Of a stretch of DNA of 64,000 nucleotides, positions 56,301-64,000 are shown piece after piece. Under the pieces are notes generated by a model that was not told where the DNA came from, did not search any database, and saw only the letters and a list, made by a program, of their open reading frames with translations. The translations under genes and the position numbers were made by a program. The first letter of the stretch is position 1, and each line of letters opens with the position of its first letter. Source of the stretch: JAAYUJ01 sp963698165 (GTDB lineage Bacteria > Desulfobacterota > Syntrophobacteria > Syntrophobacterales > Syntrophobacteraceae); assembly GCA_963698165.1 (NCBI GenBank), contig CAVOPT010000016.1, positions 446,758 to 510,757 on the forward strand, read 5' to 3'.

Positions 56301-56563
56301 AAAGCGGCTTCGAGAGTATAGATCAGGATATTATAGGGATGGCCCCAGAGCCAATAGGTGTAAGCGCCGGCCAGGGCGCCGCAAATGGATCCCCTTGCTG
56401 TTCCGAAATAGTGGATCACCAGGAATACGGCGATGCTGCCGAAGATGAAATCCGCCCCGAAAAAGAGATTGACCCGAAGGAAGTTACCCAGGATTGCCAG
56501 CAAGGTGAGCGAGGCAAGGAGGAGAAAGGATGCGGGGCTGCGTGAATTCTCTCTCTCGGACAT
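53321..56563 (-). CDS. Membrane hybrid histidine kinase
   Basis: 1080 residues. About 1-195: six to seven membrane segments. About 205-460: an extracellular sensor with Cache-like features (DIQHVNLADASGAVFGVFPPVSERG; then a further VNMQNRVIVSSNP) followed by a membrane helix (ASIFILCALALPLAYFLS) and a HAMP-like segment. About 565-690: a PAS domain (YEMDLEGRFTFVNHAALEAFGYS). HisKA has the phosphoacceptor His710 in GGLAHDYNN; the ATPase part has ITDEGYGIPKEHLSKIFDPYFTTK and GSGLGLATAY. The C-terminal receiver has Asp996 in VIMDLTIPGG. It phosphorylates its own receiver; the output regulator is not next door. Confidence 0.92.
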   Translation of the reverse strand: MSERENSRSPASFLLLASLTLLAILGNFLRVNLFFGADFIFGSIAVFLVIHYFGTARGSICGALAGAYTYWLWGHPYNILIYTLEAAFVGLLLKPGRKNILLFDGIFWVFLGMPLVWLFHHVIMGVGLLETLFLALVQSINGMFNALVANLLITVPSFRQFREQPGDDSRKPFHEMLFNLMVAAVILPALTVTVLNSRQEERQVENQTVARLEEASREFITYLNSWNDLHLHAMRGMARGAALSGMVTSGELEQYIEFITSAYPDIQHVNLADASGAVFGVFPPVSERGVPSIGPDFTELIQREKLLGTKGPATFESFIGKGDRSLPLVMFSVPVLAEEHLLGYALAAVNLSQVHDFLRVRENRVPEITLVNMQNRVIVSSNPARKPRTVFNPLKTGETERVSETVVRWMPREEPVPAVKGWRDFTFIQVSPVSPMIAWKVLAEIHPAPNLTHLFTRYIQNLASIFILCALALPLAYFLSRRVFQPLEKLAEMTTNLPERLLEQESIDWPESENAEIHSLVANFQIMALALERQFQELKEGSAELEEINEELQTRIGKSKRAEEALRESEERYREMSDLLPQPVYEMDLEGRFTFVNHAALEAFGYSKEEALGGLTAVQVFARDDLEMEPADIVQYLSGEKPGRNEYAIQRKDGGTFPAIVYSSPVSRGGQVVGLRGIVVDLTDQKKAETELITRQKLESLGVLAGGLAHDYNNILTGILGNISLAKLFAMPGDRVMKRLEQLELAAMKAKDLTQQLLTFARGGAPIKRTTSMARLLESSVHFALLGSNVRCELEIDSDLRASDVDEGQITQVIHNIVLNGVQAMPEGGVVTVRASNEVLHPGDGLPVDPGNFVKISITDEGYGIPKEHLSKIFDPYFTTKQKGSGLGLATAYSIIKKHGGFITAESELGVHTTFVIHMPASDKEAPLTAGFVFPLPHVHYRILIMDDEEVVREVVGEMLEQLGYDVVHARDGSEAIQLYREAMANQTPFDAVIMDLTIPGGMGGREAILRLVEIDPRVKAIVSSGYSGDVVMSHYERFGFKGVVPKPFKMAELARVLEEVIGEDDGNDEAYGPREGFHA

Positions 56564-56783
56564 TCTCTCTTCACCTCAGGTCATGGGCGCTGCGAAACCC
56601 TATAGAAAAAAATAACGATGCGATCCGCGTTTGTCCCAATGGCGACGAAAGATTTCCCATGGCGGTTCGACGCGCAGGCTTGTGTTTCCTGAATTGGAAG
56701 TTCATTGCAGTGAGCAACGCAATGGCCTCCCATACACCAACCAATGAATGATGTCCACGGGAATTGCCCTCAGGATGTGGGCG

Positions 56784-57335
56784 TCAGTGACGCGGAAAGC
56801 GATAGGCGGTGATGCGCTCCCTGCCGCACTTCATGCGGCACAAGGGATAAAGGCGGGTTGGAGGGAAGTGGTGGCCGTAAACGAGCAGAGTGCCCTGCCA
56901 GTCGCCCAGAATGTGTTCAAGGGAGTCGATGGGCTTTTCAGGGTAAATGTAGAGGCAATCGGCTCGCCGGATTGGCTGGCACCTGTAATCCCCGCACACA
57001 AAGTCCACTCTTCCTTCGAGGCCCAGGCTGCGGGAAGCCCCAGCGGCCAACCGGCACAAGTCCCAGTCCACCTCGATCCCCAACGCCCTGGTGAAGAGCC
57101 CGGCAATGCAGGTGACGACGCCGTCACCGCTCCCCAGGTCAAGGAAAAGCCGATATTGGCCCAGGTCTAATTTGGAGAAAAAGCAGAACAGATGATGGGG
57201 TCTCGAAGCAGCCCACGCCCCCAGAGCAGTGAGCCGGTAGGGTAGGTGTCCCCGGTTTTCCAAATCTTGATGGACGCTCTTGAAATGGCGTGCGATGGCT
57301 TTGAATTGCTTGATCCTCTCCCTGGAATCCATCAT
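56784..57335 (-). CDS. Class I SAM-dependent methyltransferase-like protein
   Basis: 183 residues. LFLDLGSGDGVVTCIAG is a SAM-binding motif I, with IEVDWDLCRLAAG as the acidic motif II. The rest is short, so it is a compact methyltransferase of unknown substrate. It begins 4 bases after the hexapeptide-transferase stop, without a clear ribosome site, so translation is probably coupled. An ATG at 57332 is equally possible. Confidence 0.75.
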   Translation of the reverse strand: MMDSRERIKQFKAIARHFKSVHQDLENRGHLPYRLTALGAWAASRPHHLFCFFSKLDLGQYRLFLDLGSGDGVVTCIAGLFTRALGIEVDWDLCRLAAGASRSLGLEGRVDFVCGDYRCQPIRRADCLYIYPEKPIDSLEHILGDWQGTLLVYGHHFPPTRLYPLCRMKCGRERITAYRFPRH

Positions 57336-57339
57336 CGCA

Positions 57340-58140
57340 TCAGCGCACGACGCTATTGGACGGGTAATACCCGGACGCCACGGAGGTGAGGGGAAAAACG
57401 GCACAGGACTGACCAAGCAGGGTGCCGGGGTTCGTCACCGTATTGCAGCCGATTTCCGTGTGATCGCCGATGACCGCCCCGAACTTGCGCAGGCCGGTGT
57501 CCAGGGTCTCTCGACCGAATCGGATCTTCACGGACCCTTCCTTGATCTTGAGATTGGCGAGCTTGGTCCCCGCGCCGAGGTTCGCTCCGTTTCCGAGGAT
57601 GCTGTCACCGATGTAGGCGAAATGACCCGCCTTGGCTCCATCGAGCATCACGCTGGATTTCATCTCCGTGGTGTGTCCCACGACGCATTGATCGCCGATG
57701 ATGCACTTGCCGCGGATATAAGCCCCCTGGCGCACTTCCGTCCGTGCCCCGATGATGGTGGGGCCCTTGATGAGTGCGCCCGGTTCCACCACGGCGCCCG
57801 GTCCCAACTGGATTGCGTCGTCCCACAGAACGCTTCCGGCGTGGATCACCGTCGCATCGGGCGCCTCTACGCCCCCGATTCGGACCAAGAATGTTCCCTT
57901 GCTCACATCACCCCCGACAATTTCGAATCCGTCGAGGATTATGGCGCCCTTCCAGAGAACGACGGTCTGGGGCAGGGGCTTCCCGAAGCAGCCTACATGA
58001 AGCACGTTCGACGAGAGCTTGCTCCTGAGCTCATTGGAGAGGTTGCCCAAGGCCTCCCAGACGTTTTGACAGCCTTCGAACATGTCGCGATGGGAAAAGG
58101 CGGAAAGATCGAAAAAGAGATGGGGGGGAAAAGCGCTCAT
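57340..58140 (-). CDS. Left-handed beta-helix (hexapeptide) protein of the sugar-nucleotide type
   Basis: 266 residues from an ATG at 58140 (GGAG 7 bases upstream). The N-terminal about 85 residues are helical (SAFPPHLFFDLSAFSHRDMF). Then repeating [LIV]-G-x4 units (ATVIHAGSVLWDDAIQLGPGAVVEPGALIKGPTIIG...) build a left-handed beta helix to the end. It lacks an obvious nucleotidyltransferase domain, so it resembles the C-terminal half of GlmU-like enzymes and UDP-N-acetylglucosamine-type acyltransferases. Substrate unknown. Confidence 0.8.
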   Translation of the reverse strand: MSAFPPHLFFDLSAFSHRDMFEGCQNVWEALGNLSNELRSKLSSNVLHVGCFGKPLPQTVVLWKGAIILDGFEIVGGDVSKGTFLVRIGGVEAPDATVIHAGSVLWDDAIQLGPGAVVEPGALIKGPTIIGARTEVRQGAYIRGKCIIGDQCVVGHTTEMKSSVMLDGAKAGHFAYIGDSILGNGANLGAGTKLANLKIKEGSVKIRFGRETLDTGLRKFGAVIGDHTEIGCNTVTNPGTLLGQSCAVFPLTSVASGYYPSNSVVR

Positions 58141-58374
58141 GTTCTCACTCCAACCCGCTCTGGGCAATCTAGAGGTCATCGCTCCGTGGAGCCTCGGGAC
58201 TTGTCCAAACACAAATGTCACGAGTTCGAGCAGGGGATGAACCCGCTCCCCTCCCATGATAACGGCCTGTTCTGCAGAGGCGGGATTCACGCGCGCCGAG
58301 ACGCAGCCGGCGATTCCTTCGTGCCTGTTCCTGGAAGGTTCCCTGGCTCCAAGGGGGACGGGGACCAAATATCG

Positions 58375-58400
58375 TCATTTCCGCTTTCGACGGAATGACA
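58375..58400. repeat. Short palindromic REP-like element
   Basis: GTCATTTCC and GGAATGAC are imperfect mirror arms around GCTTTCGAC, of the kind scattered between genes in many bacteria. It is alone in this window and lies in the 298-base gap between the hexapeptide-protein and CoA-binding genes. Nothing else is seen in that gap. Confidence 0.4.
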
Positions 58401-58438
58401 AGACTTGCCAACGGACACGTGCTTTTGATGAGCTGAAC

Positions 58439-58873
58439 TCAGGAACCTGAAAGCTGAGAGTGCTCGATTTTCATGCACCTGTTCATGACGACGGCAAGCC
58501 CGGCCTTACGGGCCTTTTCGGCAGCCTCCTCATGCTGAAGCCCCACCTGCATCCACACCACATCGGCTCCCACGGCAACGGCTTCTTCCACGATGGCCGG
58601 AATCGCATCGATGCTCCTGAAAACGTCCACCACATCGATGTGTTCCGGAACCGAACGGAGATCCGGATAACAGGTTTCTCCCAGGACTTCCGTGAGCTTC
58701 GGATTTACGGGAATGATCCGGTAGCCATGGTTCTTGAGATACCTTGCCACCTTGTGACTGTCCCGTTCTTCCTTGTCGGAGATCCCGACAACGGCAACCG
58801 TCTTGGACTTCCTCAGGATGTTGGCGACTTCCCTCTCCATGGGAACCCCTTTTGGAGTCACAGTCTGGCTCAT
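58439..58873 (-). CDS. CoA-binding (YccU-type) protein
   Basis: 144 residues from an ATG at 58873 (AAGGAG 8 bases upstream); the frame open to 59005 is not likely to be translated. The Rossmann-type fold has TVAVVGISDKEERDSHKVARYLKNHGYRIIPVNP, typical of CoA-binding domain proteins (COG1832), then WMQVGLQHEEAAEKARKAG, and VVMNRCMKIEH at the end. Role not established; it is found near many metabolic genes. Confidence 0.87.
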   Translation of the reverse strand: MSQTVTPKGVPMEREVANILRKSKTVAVVGISDKEERDSHKVARYLKNHGYRIIPVNPKLTEVLGETCYPDLRSVPEHIDVVDVFRSIDAIPAIVEEAVAVGADVVWMQVGLQHEEAAEKARKAGLAVVMNRCMKIEHSQLSGS

Positions 58874-59178
58874 TTTGTGCTCTCCTTTCGCCCGCAGATC
58901 TTGCATGGCCCCCACCACATTTCCTCCGAGGAAGATCGCGAGACGATGGTTTTCCGAAGGAGAAAGCGTGAACAGAGGATCCTCAAACGATGGACACGGT
59001 GTCATTTATGAGGAATCGTACCACATCTCCTTCCGCCGGTCTTGGGAAATCTCCCCCTGTAGCCTTCCCGGATCCCTCATCTTGAAAGGGTACGGACGCG
59101 AACGACGAAACCCTGGAGGAACCCGTCCAGCCTTCGGAAATCCACTTTGATCCAAGGTCGGATCTTGGCGGGGCGGTG

Positions 59179-59529
59179 CTAAATTTCGGGGACACCCGCC
59201 GGTATCAGGCAGACGAACGTGAGGGCATCCGTGCCGGTATTCCTGATCTGATGCTCTTGGTTTCGGGGGATGAATACCGCATTGCCGGCACGGACCGGGA
59301 CCCATTCCCCATTCTGGTAAACGCTTCCCGAGCCCGAGTGAAAAAAGATCTCGTGCTCCCAGGCATGGGTGTGGAGAGGAGTGTGTCCGTCGGGTGCGAG
59401 CTCAAAAATCCGCATGCAGAAATTGGAGGCACCATCGTCTTTTCCGATGAGGACTCTTCCCGTCACGCCCTTTGCCGGCAGCTTGTCGAATTCCTTGGCT
59501 GGAGCTTCCGTGTAGTGAATGATTTTCAT
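59179..59529 (-). CDS. Cupin-domain protein
   Basis: 116 residues, a single cupin barrel. The metal-binding first motif is GHTPLHTHAWEHEIFF, with the His/His/Glu set, and the second is AVFIPRNQEHQIRNTG, with a His. Such small cupins serve in metal binding or sugar/aromatic chemistry; the sequence does not define it. It overlaps the small membrane protein gene by 4 bases. Confidence 0.85.
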   Translation of the reverse strand: MKIIHYTEAPAKEFDKLPAKGVTGRVLIGKDDGASNFCMRIFELAPDGHTPLHTHAWEHEIFFHSGSGSVYQNGEWVPVRAGNAVFIPRNQEHQIRNTGTDALTFVCLIPAGVPEI

Positions 59530-59726
59530 GACATGAACTTCTTTTTGAAGTCGTCCCAGGGAGCAAACAGGGCAAAGACCACGGCGGAAATCAGGTAAAA
59601 TCCCACGATGGAAATGGGGAACGTCACGTACAGGAAAGCATAAACCGGGAAGAGAACAGCAAGTGAGAGAGCCAACTTGACGCCGATTTCAATCCACTGG
59701 TTTTTCTGGTCTTGTTTTTCTTCCAT
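59526..59726 (-). CDS. Small two-helix membrane protein
   Basis: 66 residues from an ATG at 59726 with GGAG 7 bases upstream; the longer frame to 59885 has no good start. After a charged N-terminus (EEKQDQKNQW) come two membrane helices: IGVKLALSLAVLFPVYAFLYVTF and ISIVGFYLISAVVFALF. Family unknown. Coupled to the cupin gene downstream. Confidence 0.65.
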   Translation of the reverse strand: MEEKQDQKNQWIEIGVKLALSLAVLFPVYAFLYVTFPISIVGFYLISAVVFALFAPWDDFKKKFMS

Positions 59727-60247
59727 CATCACACTCCATCCCATGGCTGCTTGGTTTACCGGTACGGAGGCCCTCCGCTCAATGGAACCGGGAGGACCAA
59801 CGCCTGCCCTCGACCCCACGCACTCGGTGGGGCGGTTCCTCAACGGCACTCCGTGACCGGCACCAGACGGTTCCATTCTTGACATCCGCGGCTAGCGCAC
59901 CAGTAACTTGTTGAAATATTAAACTAAGAGAGAAGCGATCATTTTGCAAGAGCGATAAGCGGGCGATTGAAGGTCCACAGAGTTCTCGTGGGCTCAAAAA
60001 GGGTTGCGTTCACCATCCAAATCATTTAAAAGCTAAACGGTATTCTGGCTTTGATTGCTTTCTTGTGTTTTTCTTTTTCCCTCATCCTCTTCTTGCATCA
60101 CCTCTTCCCTTTGGGTATACATGCGCGATCTTTCGGCATATCGAAGGGGATAGATCCGTGCCGGAAGAAGGGAGAGCTCAGCCCGGGAGACAGCGCCCTA
60201 GCTCTGGTGTAGGTCTCTATATTTCTCACTCAGTCAGGAGGATTAGC
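59727..60247. other. Divergent leader region of qmoAB
   Basis: About 520 bases between the small membrane gene (minus) and qmoA (plus). The open frames that cross it are not convincing. The part at 59915-60080 is AT-richer and should hold the qmo promoter; I see no strong -35/-10 pair. A CAGGAGG ribosome site at 60235-60241 serves qmoA. Apr genes, often upstream of qmo, are not here. Confidence 0.5.
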
Positions 60248-61510
60248 ATGGCACAGGCAGTAACGCAGAGTATTCTGGTGGTCGGGGGCGGCATGTCGGG
60301 ACTCAGCGCCGCCATCGAAGCAGCAGAAGCAGGCCACGAGGTCTTCATCGTCGAGCAGAATCCCTATTTGGGAGGACGCGTGGCTCAGCTTCATCAGTAT
60401 TTCCCCAAGTTGTGCCCTCCCTATTGCGGGTTGGAGATCAATTTCCGAAGGATCAAGAACAATCCGAGAATCCGCATGTTCACGATGGCCGAAGTCGAAA
60501 AGATTTCCGGCCGGCAGGGAGACTGGGATGTGTCCATCAAGTTGAATCCGCGCTTCGTCAACGAGAAATGCACGGCCTGCAACAAGTGCAACGAAGCATG
60601 CACCGTGGAGATCGACAACCCGTTCAATTACGGGATGGACAAGATCAAGGCGGCTTACCTGCCCCACGATATGGCATTCCCCATGCGCTACGTTCTGGAT
60701 CCCGCCCTGGTCAAGAGCAGCGAGGCCCAGAAGGTGAAGGACGCGTGCCCTTACGATGCCATCGAGCTCGACATGGCGCCCAAGACCTTCGATCTCAAGG
60801 TTGGAGCCATCGTGTGGGCCACCGGGTGGAAGCCCTACGACGCCTCCAAGCTGGATACCTATGGCTTCGGGCAGTATCCCAACGTCATCACCAACGTCAT
60901 GATGGAGCGTCTTGCAGCATTCAACGGACCCACCCAGGGCAAAATCCTGAGGCCATCCGACGGCAAGGAGCCCAAGACGGTCGCCTTCCTTCAGTGCGCT
61001 GGATCCCGTGACGAGAATCACCTGCCGTTCTGCTCCACCATTTGCTGCCTGGCTTCCATGAAACAGACGACCTATGTTCGGGGGCAGTATCCCGATGCCA
61101 AGGTGACCATCTTCTTCATTGATATCAGGGCCACGGATCGGCTCGAGGATTTCTATCGCAAGGTGAAGGAAGACCAGAACGTCGAGTTTTTCAAAGGCAA
61201 GGTGGCCAAGATAGAACAGGACGAAGCCACGAAGAACCTCATCCTTCGAGTGGAGGACACCACGTCCATGACACTCCATGAGGTCAACGTGGACCTTGTA
61301 GTCCTGGCGACGGGAATGCAGCCGAACACTTCCGAGACGCAGATCCCCACGACAGTCAACTACGATGATTATGGATTTGCTGCTTCACTCGAACCCACTC
61401 CGGGCCTTTTTGCCGCGGGTTGCACCAGGACACCCCTGGCGGTCTCGGAATCCGTGCAAGATGGTACGGCAGCAGCACTCAAAGCCATCCAATCCGTTGT
61501 CAGGAGGTAA
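60248..61510 (+). CDS. qmoA: Quinone-interacting membrane-bound oxidoreductase subunit QmoA
   Basis: 420 residues from the ATG at 60248 (AGGAGG 8 bases upstream). It is a flavoprotein related to HdrA: the FAD motif VVGGGMSGLSAA (about 12-23), the later VVLATGMQPN, and an Fe-S pattern CTACNKCNEAC. QmoA-B(-C) moves electrons between the menaquinone pool and APS reductase during sulfate respiration; QmoA is cytoplasmic. The gene is followed by qmoB after 5 bases. The aprBA genes are not seen before it. Confidence 0.93.
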   Translation: MAQAVTQSILVVGGGMSGLSAAIEAAEAGHEVFIVEQNPYLGGRVAQLHQYFPKLCPPYCGLEINFRRIKNNPRIRMFTMAEVEKISGRQGDWDVSIKLNPRFVNEKCTACNKCNEACTVEIDNPFNYGMDKIKAAYLPHDMAFPMRYVLDPALVKSSEAQKVKDACPYDAIELDMAPKTFDLKVGAIVWATGWKPYDASKLDTYGFGQYPNVITNVMMERLAAFNGPTQGKILRPSDGKEPKTVAFLQCAGSRDENHLPFCSTICCLASMKQTTYVRGQYPDAKVTIFFIDIRATDRLEDFYRKVKEDQNVEFFKGKVAKIEQDEATKNLILRVEDTTSMTLHEVNVDLVVLATGMQPNTSETQIPTTVNYDDYGFAASLEPTPGLFAAGCTRTPLAVSESVQDGTAAALKAIQSVVRR

Positions 61511-61515
61511 GCTCG

Positions 61516-63744
61516 ATGGAGAAGAAGTTAGCGATATACATTTGTTCAGGATGTGGCATTGGAGAGGCTCTCGATATCGAGAAGCTCAGCGGCGTGGCCG
61601 CCAAGGAATGCAAAGCTCCCATCTGCAAAACCCACCCCAACCTGTGCAGCGAGGATGGGGTGAAATTGATCCGTGACGACATCGCCGGTGAAGGCGCCAA
61701 TGCCATTGTCATCGCAGCCTGCTCTCCGCGAGTCATGTATGATGTCTTCAGCTTCGACGGATGCATCATGGAGCGCGTCAACCTGCGGGAACAGGTGGTG
61801 TGGTCCCAGGAACCTGGTCATGAGGACACGCAGATGATGGCGGAGGACTATCTGCGCATGGGCTCGGTCAAGGCCGACCGCAGCGAGCTTCCGGTGCCCT
61901 ACCTGCCGGAAGGGGAAATGTGCAAGGACATCCTGGTGGTGGGCGGCGGCGTGAGCGGCCTCACGGCGGCCCTGGAAGCGGCGGATGCAGGCTACTCCGT
62001 CGTCCTCGTTGAGAAGGAAAACGAACTGGGCGGATTCCAGAAAAACGTCGGCATGCGGGTGACCTTCCCCTACAAGGACATCCAGCCCAATACGGTGAAC
62101 GAGCTCATCGGCAAGGTGACTAAGAACGACAAGATCAAGGTCTACACCGGGGCCAAGGTGGAAAAGGTCGCGGGAGGGCCGTGCGTGTTCGACGTGACCG
62201 TCAAGCAGAACGGAACCACCGCGGATCACCGGGCGGGCGCCATCGTCATGGCGGCGGGCTGGAAGCCTTACGATCCGGAGAAGCTCGACGCCAAGCTCGG
62301 CTACGGCAAGTCACCCAACGTCCTCACCAATGTGCAGTTCGAGGAGAAGTTCAAGTCGGGTCCCATCGTACGGCCCAGCGACGGGCAAGCCGTGAACAAC
62401 GCGGTCTTTCTCCAGTGCGCGGGACAGAGGGACCCGGATCACCTCGCTTATTGTTCCTCGGTGTGCTGTTTCACGGCCCTGAAGCAGGCCGTCCAGATCA
62501 AGAAGCAGAACCCGGCGGCCAATGTCTTTGTGGTGTACAAGGAACTTCGGACCCCCGGCCAGGGAGAGGACTTCTACAGAAAGGCTCAGCAGGAGGGCGT
62601 CATCTTCATCAGGTGCCAGTCTCCCCAGGTGATGGCCGGCGGAAGCCAGCTGTCCGTGGAGGGGCATGACGAGCTGATGGGGGAGAGCGTCACCATCGAG
62701 AACCTGGATCTCGTCGTGCTTGCAACGGGCATGGTCCCCGTGGCGGCCTTCGGTGAAGATGTCAAGGCGATTGCTCCCAAGGAGGGCGAGGAGGAGAAGA
62801 AGGAAGACGAGATGCAGGTTCAACCCGACATCATCTTCGCTTCCGACATCCTGAACCTCCAGTACCGCCAGGGACCGGAACCACCGGCCCTGAAGTACGG
62901 TTTCCCCGACTCCCATTACATCTGCTTTCCGTATGAAAGCCGCAGAACGGGCATTTATCCCGCCGGTCCCGTGCGCCGCCCCATGGGCATCGCCGCCTCG
63001 GTTGAGGACGGGACGGGAGCCGCCATGAAGGCCATCCAGTGCGTGGAGCTGACGACCCGCGGGCAGGCCGTCCATCCCAGGGCTGGAGACATCACCTACC
63101 CCGAGTTCTTCATGCAGCGCTGCACCCAGTGTAAGCGGTGCACGGAAGAGTGTCCGTTTGGCGCCATCAACGAAGACGAAAAGGGCAACCCGCTTCCGCA
63201 GCCCACCCGCTGCCGGCGGTGCAGCATCTGCATGGGTTCGTGCCCTGAGCGCATCATCAGCTTCAAGAACTACTCGGTGGCGATGATCGGCGACATGGTC
63301 AAGTCCATCGAGGTTCCCGAGGAATACGACGAGAAGCCCAGAATCCTCGTCCTGGCTTGCGAAAACGATGCCTACCCCGCCCTGGACATGGTCGGCCTGC
63401 GCCGCATGACCTACAACGCGTGGGTGCGCGTCATCCAGCTGCGGTGCCTGGGGTCCTTGAACCTGGTCTGGATTGCCGACTCGCTCTCCAAGGGAATCGA
63501 CGGCATCGTGCTCCTGGGCTGTCAGCATGGCGAGGACTACCAGTGCCATTTCATCAGGGGCAGCGAGCTGGGCAACATCCGCCTGAGCAAGGTCAAGGAA
63601 ACCCTGGATCGCCTGCGTCTCGAATCCGACCGCGTGCGCTTCGAAACCGTGTCCATCGCGGATTGGGCCAAGCTCCCCAATCTGCTGAACGAGTTTGCGG
63701 ACCGCTTGGTCGAAGTCGGGCCCAACCCCTACAAGGGTTTTTGA
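61516..63744 (+). CDS. qmoB: Quinone-interacting membrane-bound oxidoreductase subunit QmoB
   Basis: 742 residues from the ATG at 61516. It starts with an YICSGCGIGEALD cysteine-rich segment, then an HdrA-like flavin domain (about 135-480: ILVVGGGVSGLTAALEA and VVLATGMVPVA), then two 4Fe-4S clusters in CTQCKRCTEECP and CRRCSICMGSCP (about 535-580). It ends in an MvhD-like domain (about 610-742: RILVLACENDAYPALDM and DGIVLLGCQHGEDYQC), a usual QmoB arrangement. The next gene, expected to be qmoC, is not within the last 256 bases. Confidence 0.93.
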   Translation: MEKKLAIYICSGCGIGEALDIEKLSGVAAKECKAPICKTHPNLCSEDGVKLIRDDIAGEGANAIVIAACSPRVMYDVFSFDGCIMERVNLREQVVWSQEPGHEDTQMMAEDYLRMGSVKADRSELPVPYLPEGEMCKDILVVGGGVSGLTAALEAADAGYSVVLVEKENELGGFQKNVGMRVTFPYKDIQPNTVNELIGKVTKNDKIKVYTGAKVEKVAGGPCVFDVTVKQNGTTADHRAGAIVMAAGWKPYDPEKLDAKLGYGKSPNVLTNVQFEEKFKSGPIVRPSDGQAVNNAVFLQCAGQRDPDHLAYCSSVCCFTALKQAVQIKKQNPAANVFVVYKELRTPGQGEDFYRKAQQEGVIFIRCQSPQVMAGGSQLSVEGHDELMGESVTIENLDLVVLATGMVPVAAFGEDVKAIAPKEGEEEKKEDEMQVQPDIIFASDILNLQYRQGPEPPALKYGFPDSHYICFPYESRRTGIYPAGPVRRPMGIAASVEDGTGAAMKAIQCVELTTRGQAVHPRAGDITYPEFFMQRCTQCKRCTEECPFGAINEDEKGNPLPQPTRCRRCSICMGSCPERIISFKNYSVAMIGDMVKSIEVPEEYDEKPRILVLACENDAYPALDMVGLRRMTYNAWVRVIQLRCLGSLNLVWIADSLSKGIDGIVLLGCQHGEDYQCHFIRGSELGNIRLSKVKETLDRLRLESDRVRFETVSIADWAKLPNLLNEFADRLVEVGPNPYKGF

Positions 63745-63758
63745 TACGGGAGCCGGTT

Positions 63759-63802
63759 GTCGGAAATCGGAAATGGGAGTGGACTCCCGTTCGATTTCCG
63801 AC
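63759..63802 (+). terminator. Hairpin after qmoB
   Basis: An 11-base-pair outer stem (63759-63769 with 63792-63802) encloses a 6-base-pair inner stem (63775-63780 with 63783-63788). There is no T-tract, so this is terminator-like or an mRNA 3' stabiliser. Confidence 0.5.
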
Positions 63803-63908
63803 GGCCCCGTTCCCTGTTCCGTCGCCCTTCATTGTAGGGTAGGCGCCAGCCAGCGACCCTGGGCAGTCCGCCTGCTCAGCTGTGCCAAGCTCCCGTAACC
63901 GTTAAGAA

Positions 63909-63941
63909 CCGGGCAGGAGTCGTTTCAAAGCCTCTGCCCGG
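63909..63941 (+). terminator. Second hairpin downstream of qmoB
   Basis: CCGGGCAG (63909-63916) pairs with CTGCCCGG (63934-63941) across a 17-base loop, followed by a pyrimidine-rich CTTCTGCTCTCTC. It is a possible weak terminator. A TTGACA at 63993-63998 may be the -35 of the next promoter, cut by the window end. The 63745-64000 stretch holds no gene. Confidence 0.4.
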
Positions 63942-64000
63942 CTTCTGCTCTCTCAAGTGGAGCAATCAACCTTTTCAAGGTCGTCTGGGCTGTTGACACA

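Overview
The window looks like a chromosome segment of a GC-rich sulfate-reducing bacterium of the Desulfobacterota (former Deltaproteobacteria), probably near the Syntrophobacteria. The main evidence is qmoA-qmoB (electron transfer to APS reductase) at the right edge. Supporting it are the xerC-hslV-hslU-argB-argD-argF-argG order at the left edge, a DUF4388 protein, many Shine-Dalgarno-led operons and a candidate selenoprotein. The species is inference.

Layout. 1-6833 (minus): xerC, hslVU and arginine synthesis genes. 7284-11512 (plus): an EF-G-like GTPase, a two-domain DUF4388 protein and a molybdopterin-synthesis protein. 11579-15026 (minus): a TPR lipoprotein, an outer-membrane-type lipoprotein, a Mut7-C protein and a small membrane protein. 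15266-19738: a Memo-family protein, efp with its modifying enzyme epmA, enolase, and tRNA-Cys with a strong terminator. 19835-31301 (minus): an accessory block of five genes, comprising a PHP-type metallohydrolase, a caspase-like protease, a CHAT protease, a 1141-residue caspase plus alpha/beta-hydrolase protein, and a 1270-residue repeat-CHAT protein. I take this block as the most unusual system here; it resembles bacterial conflict or cell-death modules but lacks a recognisable NTPase sensor. 32319-37247: an FAH-family enzyme, small unknowns, a PilZ protein, a D,D-carboxypeptidase, an FmdB zinc ribbon and a tiny membrane protein with an in-frame TGA followed by a SECIS-like hairpin. 37408-42708 (minus): an acid-use cluster of GntP permease, CoA-transferase, thiolase remnant and an orphan TRAP binding protein. 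43696-49901: an Mrp-type Fe-S ATPase, a transketolase lacking its middle domain, a Memo-AMMECR1 fusion, a TrmJ-like methyltransferase and a toxin-antitoxin pair. 50132-59726: a broken GH57 gene, a sugar aminotransferase, a hybrid histidine kinase and small metabolic or unknown genes. 60248-63744: qmoAB.

Three unrelated genes between 37 and 52 kb (thiolase, transketolase, GH57) each lack a large internal or N-terminal part that the family normally has. This could be genome decay or an assembly artefact. Coordinates of start codons were chosen from ribosome-binding sites and family N-termini, and often differ from the longest open frame.
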